Positions 58,730 to 64,000 of a stretch of DNA of 64,000 bases are shown piece by piece. Position numbers and translations under genes: made by a program. The DNA comes from UMGS1370 sp963557065 (GTDB lineage: Bacteria > Bacillota > Clostridia > Lachnospirales > Lachnospiraceae). The stretch is from the NCBI GenBank assembly GCA_963557065.1, contig CAUWCT010000001.1:1-64000 (forward strand), written 5' to 3'. Position 1 is the first letter of the stretch. The number at the start of each line of letters is the position of its first letter. Below the pieces are notes generated by a model. The model ran no database searches and was not told the origin of the DNA. It saw only the letters and a program-made list of their open reading frames with translations.

Positions 58730-59749
58730 TTAGAACTGCTTTAAGAAACGGGCGTCATTCTCATACAGCAGTCTCATGTCGTCAATCTCATATTTTAACA
58801 GGGCAATTCTCTCCAGACCAACGCCGAATGCAAACCCAGAGTATTCATTGGGATCAATATTACACATTTCCAGAACTCTAGGATGCACCATGCCGCAGCC
58901 TAAAATCTCAATCCAGCCAGATCCCTTACAGAACCGGCATCCCTTGCCGCCGCATTTAAAGCAGCTTACATCTACCTCTGCACTGGGCTCGGTAAATGGG
59001 AAATGATGAGGACGGAATTTTACCTTTGTCTCTGGTCCGAACAGCTCTTTTGCAAATTCAGCCAGGGTACCCTTTAAGTCTGCAAAGGTCACGTGTTTAT
59101 CGATTACCAGACCCTCGATCTGATGGAAGGATGGAGAATGGGTTGCATCGACTGCATCGGAACGGAATACACGTCCAGGAGCAATAATGCGGATCGGAGG
59201 TTTGCGGTTTTCCATCGTACGGACCTGAACCGGAGAAGTCTGGCTTCTTAGCAGAATATTCTCGTTAATGTAGAAGGTATCCTGCTCGTCTCTTGCCGGA
59301 TGTCCCTTTGGAATGTTCAGTTTTTCAAAGTTATACTTGTCATACTCGACTTCCGGGCCTTCTACTACTTCATAGCCCATTCCGGTAAAAATACGTTCTA
59401 CTTCTGCCAATGCAATGGCGTTTGGATGGCTGTGTCCCATTCTGCCTCTGTTAGCTGGAAGGGTTACGTCAATCACTTCGTTTGCCATCTGCTCTTCTCT
59501 GGCCTTTCTTGCCAGAGCTGCTCTGGTTTCTTCTATTTTTTCTTCAATGACAGCTCTTACTTCATTGACCATCTGTCCTACTTTTGGACGATCTTCCGGA
59601 GCCACATCCTTCATACTCTTTAATACGGTTGTCAGCTCGCCTTTCTTTCCCAGGTAAGCAACACGGATTTCGTTTAATGTGTCTAACTTGTCAGCGGCAC
59701 TCAGCTTTGCCAGGGCTTCTGACTTGATTTTCTCTAACTGCTCTTTCAT
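58730..59749 (-). CDS. pheS: Phenylalanine-tRNA ligase alpha subunit
   Basis: 339 residues from ATG 59749 (MKEQLEKIKSEALAKL) with AAGGAGATATT upstream. The frame open to 59830 overlaps the T-box terminator and is not used. A coiled-coil N-terminus (1-90) binds tRNA; the class II catalytic core includes THSPSFHQIEGLVID (motif 2 region), FTEPSAEVDVSC, and motif 3 GFAFGVGLERIALLKY. Two cysteine pairs, CFKCGGKGCRFC, are typical of many Firmicute PheS proteins. It charges tRNA-Phe together with PheT. Confidence 0.97.
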   Translation of the reverse strand: MKEQLEKIKSEALAKLSAADKLDTLNEIRVAYLGKKGELTTVLKSMKDVAPEDRPKVGQMVNEVRAVIEEKIEETRAALARKAREEQMANEVIDVTLPANRGRMGHSHPNAIALAEVERIFTGMGYEVVEGPEVEYDKYNFEKLNIPKGHPARDEQDTFYINENILLRSQTSPVQVRTMENRKPPIRIIAPGRVFRSDAVDATHSPSFHQIEGLVIDKHVTFADLKGTLAEFAKELFGPETKVKFRPHHFPFTEPSAEVDVSCFKCGGKGCRFCKGSGWIEILGCGMVHPRVLEMCNIDPNEYSGFAFGVGLERIALLKYEIDDMRLLYENDARFLKQF

Positions 59750-59808
59750 AATATCTCCTTTTCTTTGTTTTTTGCAGTGGATTCTGGAGAGGACATTTCC
59801 TATCATAC

Positions 59809-60087
59809 AAAAAAAGCTCCGTCCCTCCAAAACGAAGGGACGAAGCTTAAGCCTCGCGGTACCACCCTGATTCCTGTCTCAACAGGCTCTCATCCTATAC
59901 GTAACGTGTACGAAACGTCACTGCCTAGCGCCAGAACATCTCTGTCTCTTACCAGTTTCAGCAGTGCGGCTCCTGTGGGAAATTCGGCCGGTTATCGGAA
60001 CCCAAGGAAGCTTACAGCCGGTGGCTTCCTCTCTCTGTGGGAAAAATAAGGGCTTACTGTCACATTCACAGCCTTTTTTATAAACTA
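59809..60087 (-). promoter_or_regulatory. T-box leader (phenylalanine) of pheST
   Basis: Minus-strand leader with the conserved T-box sequence AGGGTGGTACCGCG (59855-59868), a long Stem I region (about 59930-60060), and an intrinsic terminator at 59809-59848 (AAGCTTCGTCCCT pairing with AGGGACGGAGCTT, then seven T). A UUC codon at 59979-59981 is the likely specifier, fitting tRNA-Phe. Uncharged tRNA-Phe would favour the antiterminator and expression of pheST. It fills the gene-free gap 59750-60204 together with its promoter and repeat copy D. Confidence 0.93.
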
Positions 60088-60093
60088 TTTAAC

Positions 60094-60122
60094 ATTCTAA
60101 TCACTAATACCGGAATTGTCAA
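60094..60122 (-). promoter_or_regulatory. Promoter of the pheST T-box transcript
   Basis: Minus-strand -35 TTGACA (60117-60122), 17-base spacer, -10 TAGAAT (60094-60099). Confidence 0.75.
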
Positions 60123-60150
60123 GTCTATCTTGCGCTTCTCTTACAGGTCC

Positions 60151-60205
60151 GTAATCGTTCAGCCCTGATCTTCCTGCCTAAATCTTCACATAGCTGAACG
60201 GTTAT
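60151..60205 (+). repeat. Dispersed palindromic element, internally deleted copy (copy D)
   Basis: Both ends are kept: GTAATCGTTCAGCC on the left and TAGCTGAACGGTTAT on the right, with ATCTTC/ATCTTC remnants between. About 95 bases of the interior, including both hairpins, are missing. One arm base pair differs from copy B but stays paired (A-T becomes C-G). It touches the nrdB stop codon (60205-60207). Confidence 0.75.
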
Positions 60206-61248
60206 TATAAATCATCAATCAGCGCCGTACTCTTGGCATAGGCCGTACTCTTGGCTTCAAAGAAATCCGTCTTTACCATATTGGCGTTGGAATACTGGCT
60301 GACCCAGGCCATGCTGGCCGGTTCTTCCTGATTATCTTCGTAAAGGAAACCGTACCCTAAGCTGGACCAGCGCTGGTTGCCCAGATAGTGAATGTAATCA
60401 TTTACCATCTGCTTATTTAAACCTGGAATCTCATCTCCAATTACATAATGTCCCCATGCAATTTCCTGGCGGACGCCTTCCTTTAGCATCTCTTTCAGTT
60501 CATTTACCATCTCATCTGTAAACAACTCCGGCTCCTCGTTTTTCAGTTCCAGCAAAATGTTGCGGAACAGCCATAAATGGGTATTTTCATCCCGGTTGAT
60601 GTAACGGATTTCCTGGGCCGATCCTGGCATCTTTCCATTGCGGGAAAGATTATAGAAAAACATGAAACCGCTGTAAAAGTAAATGCCTTCCAGAATGTAG
60701 TTTGCCATCAGCACTTTTAAAAGAGCCTTTGGAGTCTGGTTTTCCTGAAACTGATTGTACAAATCTCCAATAAACGTATTGCGGCGAAGCAGATGTTCAT
60801 CCGTCTTCCACTGATACAGGATTTGATTCCGCTCTACCGGACTGCAGATCGTGTCCAGCATGTAGCTGTAACTCTGGCTGTGAACGCACTCCTGAAACGC
60901 CTGGATGGACAGACATAAATTCACTTCGTTGGCTGTTACATAAGCGCTGATATTGGGGAGATTGGCGCTCTGCAAAGAATCCAGAAACACCAGAAAACTT
61001 AAGATTTTATCGTATGCAGCCCGTTCTGCCTGAGAAAGTTTCGGATAGTCTTTTACATCCTGGGACAAATTGATCTCTTCCGGTATCCAGAAATTATTCA
61101 TCGCCTGCCGATACCAGTCGCTGACCCATGTGTATTTTAAATTGTTAAAATCATTTAAATTGGTAGTATTCCCTCCAATCATCCGACGCTCCATAAGTTC
61201 TGTATCGCCGTTAGGATTAAATAAAGGTTTTTTTACAAGTGTTTCCAT
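60205..61248 (-). CDS. nrdB: Class I ribonucleotide reductase beta subunit
   Basis: 347-residue di-iron protein. Carboxylate and histidine ligands are visible in order: DSLQSANLPNI, QAFQECVHSQSYSYM (Glu, His, and the radical Tyr four after His), EGIYFYSGFMFFYNLSRN and INRDENTHLW. The candidate tyrosyl radical residue is the Tyr in HSQSY. It makes the radical used by NrdA, so needs oxygen or an alternative oxidant, which is notable in an anaerobe-like genome that also has nrdD. It lies 31 bases after nrdA. No nrdI is seen nearby. Confidence 0.94.
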   Translation of the reverse strand: METLVKKPLFNPNGDTELMERRMIGGNTTNLNDFNNLKYTWVSDWYRQAMNNFWIPEEINLSQDVKDYPKLSQAERAAYDKILSFLVFLDSLQSANLPNISAYVTANEVNLCLSIQAFQECVHSQSYSYMLDTICSPVERNQILYQWKTDEHLLRRNTFIGDLYNQFQENQTPKALLKVLMANYILEGIYFYSGFMFFYNLSRNGKMPGSAQEIRYINRDENTHLWLFRNILLELKNEEPELFTDEMVNELKEMLKEGVRQEIAWGHYVIGDEIPGLNKQMVNDYIHYLGNQRWSSLGYGFLYEDNQEEPASMAWVSQYSNANMVKTDFFEAKSTAYAKSTALIDDL

Positions 61249-61279
61249 CTGGATAGTCTCCTTCTATCATCGGTCTTTT

Positions 61280-63793
61280 TTAAGAGGAACAACTCTCGCA
61301 CTCTTCCACTTCCAGGGATTTGCTGCGGATGTAATAAATCGTTTTTACTCCCTGTTCCCATGCCTGAAGATATAATTCCAGCACCTGGCGCAGGGTGTAT
61401 TCATTGGTAATATACAAATTCATGCTCTGGGCCTGGTCAATGTGGCGCTGTCTGATGCCGCAGGCTTTCACGCTCCAGCTCTGGTCTAAAAGATGAGCGT
61501 TTTTGTAATACCAGAAAGTCTTTGCAGACAAATCCGGCGCTACTCTGGGCAGCATGCCGCCCCTCTTTTCTTCCAGGAAAAACTTATTCATAACCGGATC
61601 AATCCCTGCGGTTGTGCCGGCCACAATGCTGGTACTGCTGGTAGGCGCTACTGCCAGCAGGTACGCGTTTCTCATTCCCTGCTGATGAACCCTTTCTTTC
61701 AATTTCTCCCACTTGGGACTGTCATAACCTCTCTTTTCAAAATAAGAGCCATTGTCCCAGTCGCTTCCCTTAAAATGGCTGTAAGAGCCTTTTTCCTCTG
61801 CCAGACGGCAGCTTGCCGAAATCGCGGCGTAATTAATGGTCTCAAACACTTTGTCTACAAAGGTTAAATGTTCCTCGCTCTCCCAGCGAATCTGGCGCTT
61901 TGCCAGCATATGATGATAGCCGCTTACGCCCAGGCCAATGCTTCTGTAACAGCGGTTGGTGATTTTCGCATAGGGAATGGGATAAAAGTTTAAATCAATT
62001 ACATTGTCCAATGCACGAACCGCTGTGGCAACCACATCTTCCATCACTTTCTCATCTTCGACCGGAAGATTTCCCAGAGAAAGACTGGCCAGATTGCACA
62101 CTACAAAATCTCCCGGCCTGGTGGTAGTCACAACAACCGTATCTCCCTCTTTTGTCTGAATCTCCGTACTCACCGTCTCAATCGGAGCCATGTTCTGGGC
62201 AATCTCGGTACAGAGGTTTGAACAGTAAATCATCCCGCAGTGGCTGTTGGGATTAGCCCGGTTTACCGCATCCCGGTTAAAGGTAAACGGAGTTCCGGTC
62301 TCCACTGCACTTTTTAAAACCAAACGGACAATCTCTTTGACTGTCACTCTTCTCTTAGTAATGCGGGGATCGTCTACGCAGCTTAAATAGCGGCGCTCCC
62401 ATTCTTCTCCCCAGTAATCTTCCAGAGCATATCCTTTTACGGTGAGAATTTCATGGGGACACATAAGATACCAGGCTGCATCCAGATCTGTACGGGCCAG
62501 TTTCCAGAATAAATCCGGCCAGCACACTGCCGGGAAAATATCATGGGCTTTCATGCGGTCATCCCCATTATTGGTCCGAAGCTGCAAAAATTCCGGCAGA
62601 TCCTTGTGCCATGCGTCCAGATACACTGCCGCCGCGCCCTGGCGCACTCCTAACTGGTCTACCGCCACTGCCGTATCATTAACCAGTTTAATCCAGCGAA
62701 TTACTCCTCCGGCCGCGCCTTCAAACCCCCGGATACTGCTGCCGGTCGCACGCACCTTTCCGAAATACATTCCCATTCCTCCGCCAAATTTGCTTACCTT
62801 TGCAAAATTGTCAATGCTGCGGTAAATTCCCTCCAGACTGTCCGGAACCATATCAATAAAACAGCTGGATAATTGGTGATACGGCTTTCTCGCATTGGAA
62901 AGAGTCGGGGTCGCCATGGTCACCTGAAGAAGGCTGAGCATATCGTAAAATTTCCGGACCCACTTCATCCGGTCTGTTGTCTCATTCATAGCCAGATGAA
63001 GGGCAATACCAAGAAACATCTCCTGGGGCGTCTCTAAGGGCTCGTGCCTGCGTGTCTGTATTACATAGCGTTTTAAAAGGAGATCCAGACCGGACCAGGT
63101 AAATTTCTGATCCCTGCTGTCATCTATAAAAGAGGCGGCCAGTTCCAGTTCCTGCCTGGAATAAGCTGTAAGTATGTAATCCCCATACAAACGCTCCTTT
63201 GTCAGGTATTGGAGTTTTTCATAAAAACTGTGAATATTCAGTCGCTCCAAATCCATTGCCAGCTGTCTGCGAAATCCATAATTTAAAAAACGGGCCGCGA
63301 TCTTTTCCCAATCCGGGGATTCCGGGCTGGTCAGCTCAATGGCCGCCTTTGTCAAAGCAGCAATCCTCTCTTCTGTCACCATACCGGGTTTTACAAAACC
63401 GGAAAACTGGGAAGCCAGGGTACTGATAGGATAAAGTACAGGATCAAACTCTTTCTGGATCTCTATCAGACAGTCTTCCATCCCCTCGTCCTCAAATTGA
63501 CAGGCAATATCCGCTCTGGCCAGGCGCAGTTCTGTCCGCTTCTGACGGTAGAGAATATAGCTTTTGGCCGCATCATAATGCCCTTTTGCCATTAAGACTC
63601 TCTCTACCTGATCCTGTATCTCTTCTACGGAAGCTTCCGGGCCGTCAAATCCGCTTTCCACCGCAAGAAGCAAATCTGCCAGCGTAGCTTCATCCGGTGT
63701 TTCCCCTACACTGGCAAAGGATTTGCTGATTGCTGCCGTAATCTTTTTGGGCGTATAATTTTCTAATATGCCGCTTCGTTTTCTAATCTGCAT
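61280..63793 (-). CDS. nrdA: Class I ribonucleotide reductase alpha subunit
   Basis: 837-residue catalytic subunit from ATG 63793; a GTG at 63805 overlaps the GGAGG ribosome binding site and is not preferred. The N-terminal ATP-cone (IRKRSGILENYTPKKITAAI) gives overall dATP/ATP control. Catalytic parts: HQLSSCFIDMVPDSLEGIY, FNRDAVNRANPNSHCGMIYCSNLCTEIAQ (the thiyl radical cysteine within NLCTE), and the C-terminal CESC-SS thiol pair for reduction by thioredoxin. It reduces NDPs with NrdB. An NrdR-like box lies in its promoter. Confidence 0.95.
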   Translation of the reverse strand: MQIRKRSGILENYTPKKITAAISKSFASVGETPDEATLADLLLAVESGFDGPEASVEEIQDQVERVLMAKGHYDAAKSYILYRQKRTELRLARADIACQFEDEGMEDCLIEIQKEFDPVLYPISTLASQFSGFVKPGMVTEERIAALTKAAIELTSPESPDWEKIAARFLNYGFRRQLAMDLERLNIHSFYEKLQYLTKERLYGDYILTAYSRQELELAASFIDDSRDQKFTWSGLDLLLKRYVIQTRRHEPLETPQEMFLGIALHLAMNETTDRMKWVRKFYDMLSLLQVTMATPTLSNARKPYHQLSSCFIDMVPDSLEGIYRSIDNFAKVSKFGGGMGMYFGKVRATGSSIRGFEGAAGGVIRWIKLVNDTAVAVDQLGVRQGAAAVYLDAWHKDLPEFLQLRTNNGDDRMKAHDIFPAVCWPDLFWKLARTDLDAAWYLMCPHEILTVKGYALEDYWGEEWERRYLSCVDDPRITKRRVTVKEIVRLVLKSAVETGTPFTFNRDAVNRANPNSHCGMIYCSNLCTEIAQNMAPIETVSTEIQTKEGDTVVVTTTRPGDFVVCNLASLSLGNLPVEDEKVMEDVVATAVRALDNVIDLNFYPIPYAKITNRCYRSIGLGVSGYHHMLAKRQIRWESEEHLTFVDKVFETINYAAISASCRLAEEKGSYSHFKGSDWDNGSYFEKRGYDSPKWEKLKERVHQQGMRNAYLLAVAPTSSTSIVAGTTAGIDPVMNKFFLEEKRGGMLPRVAPDLSAKTFWYYKNAHLLDQSWSVKACGIRQRHIDQAQSMNLYITNEYTLRQVLELYLQAWEQGVKTIYYIRSKSLEVEECESCSS

Positions 63794-63825
63794 AGCCACC
63801 TCCACATATTGCGCTTAGACTCAAT

Positions 63826-63854
63826 ATGATATACTATATTTCGTATTTTTTCAA
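63826..63854 (-). promoter_or_regulatory. nrdAB promoter with NrdR-like box
   Basis: Minus-strand -35 TTGAAA (63849-63854), 17-base spacer, -10 TATCAT (63826-63831). The spacer region carries ATACTATATTTCGTAT (63831-63846), matching 12 of 16 NrdR consensus positions. A weaker second site 16 bases away (63799-63814) overlaps the ribosome binding site. Confidence 0.5.
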
Positions 63855-63889
63855 GATGGTATGGAGATCTTTTTTGTATCTGCCCCTTT

Positions 63890-64000
63890 TTATTTTTTTA
63901 CAAACCGGTTCATGAAAAAGTCTGTAAATTGTTCCAGTTCTTCCTTCTGCGATACATACACGTATAACTTCTCATCCTCCAGCCACTCATAGGCATTAAT
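63890..64000 (-). CDS. 3' end of an unidentified gene (cut by window edge)
   Basis: The last 36 codons and TAA of a minus-strand gene that enters from beyond 64000. The visible part reads as charged and tyrosine-rich (YEWLEDEKLYVYVSQKEELEQ, then FFMNRFVKK). Its identity cannot be judged from this fragment. It lies upstream of nrdA on the same strand with about 95 bases between. Confidence 0.6.
   Translation of the reverse strand: MNAYEWLEDEKLYVYVSQKEELEQFTDFFMNRFVKK

Noticed and set aside
59750..59830. N-terminal extension of pheS
   Set aside because: The extension is encoded by the region just after the T-box terminator; the ATG at 59749 has a proper ribosome binding site and gives the family-typical start.

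Overview
The window reads as a chromosomal segment of a low-to-mid GC anaerobic Firmicute, most likely a gut Lachnospiraceae (Clostridium cluster XIVa) member. This rests on gene content: NfnAB, a class III RNR with a fused thioredoxin domain, an OadB-type sodium decarboxylase cluster with both 5S- and 12S-type carboxyltransferases, a DUF6465-like lysine/alanine-rich protein, AddAB, ScpAB and a T-box upstream of pheST. It also rests on strong AGGAGG-type ribosome binding sites and sigma-A-like promoters. I do not assign a genus. No rRNA, tRNA, CRISPR array, prophage or intact insertion sequence was seen. Most genes lie on the minus strand.

Layout. 0.2-1.4 kb: a plus-strand redox operon (ferredoxin, NapH-like membrane Fe-S protein, thioredoxin). 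1.5-4.5 kb: secG-rnr-smpB. 4.5-7.8 kb: MATE pump, a GNAT-nucleotidyltransferase fusion and a second acetyltransferase. 7.8-10.1 kb: nfnB/nfnA. 10.2-18.6 kb: folA, a divergent ThyX-like gene, addA, addB. 18.7-22.2 kb: accessory genes (FMN_bind-like protein, second MATE, nucleotidyltransferase, alkyltransferase-like protein, DUF4303-like protein). 22.3-25.3 kb: a large palindromic element, then nrdD with NrdR-like boxes. 25.3-29.4 kb: hflX, a TPR lipoprotein, dut, scpB, scpA. 29.6-33.5 kb: two cell-surface proteins. 33.7-39.0 kb: biotin-dependent sodium-pump decarboxylase/transcarboxylase operon. 39.2-46.2 kb: dacF, dinB, rluD-like, rsmF-like, DUF6465-like, eno. 46.3-48.4 kb: a GntR-controlled ABC exporter. 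48.6-54.5 kb: a malEFG-malQ-lacI operon. 54.6-60.1 kb: metallopeptidase, HisJ, pheT, pheS and the T-box. 60.2-63.8 kb: class I nrdB/nrdA, then the 3' end of an unidentified gene.

The main non-genic discovery is a family of imperfectly palindromic elements. Full copies are about 150 bp (29459-29609 and 47135-47284). A half copy lies at 19136-19225, an internally deleted copy at 60151-60205, and a possible end fragment at 35-50. They share terminal inverted repeats, can be drawn as an outer stem plus two hairpins with some compensatory changes, and abut or contain stop codons. A separate, near-complete palindrome of about 237 bp (22311-22547) has MITE-like architecture.

Regulation visible in the DNA: a LexA/DinR box inside the dinB promoter and another upstream of a MATE gene; NrdR-like paired boxes before nrdD and, less clearly, nrdA; a LacI-type operator just downstream of the malE promoter; a GntR operator downstream of its own -10; a phenylalanine T-box; and an intra-operon terminator between malE and malF. 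Everything here is from reading the sequence; no database search or folding program was run.
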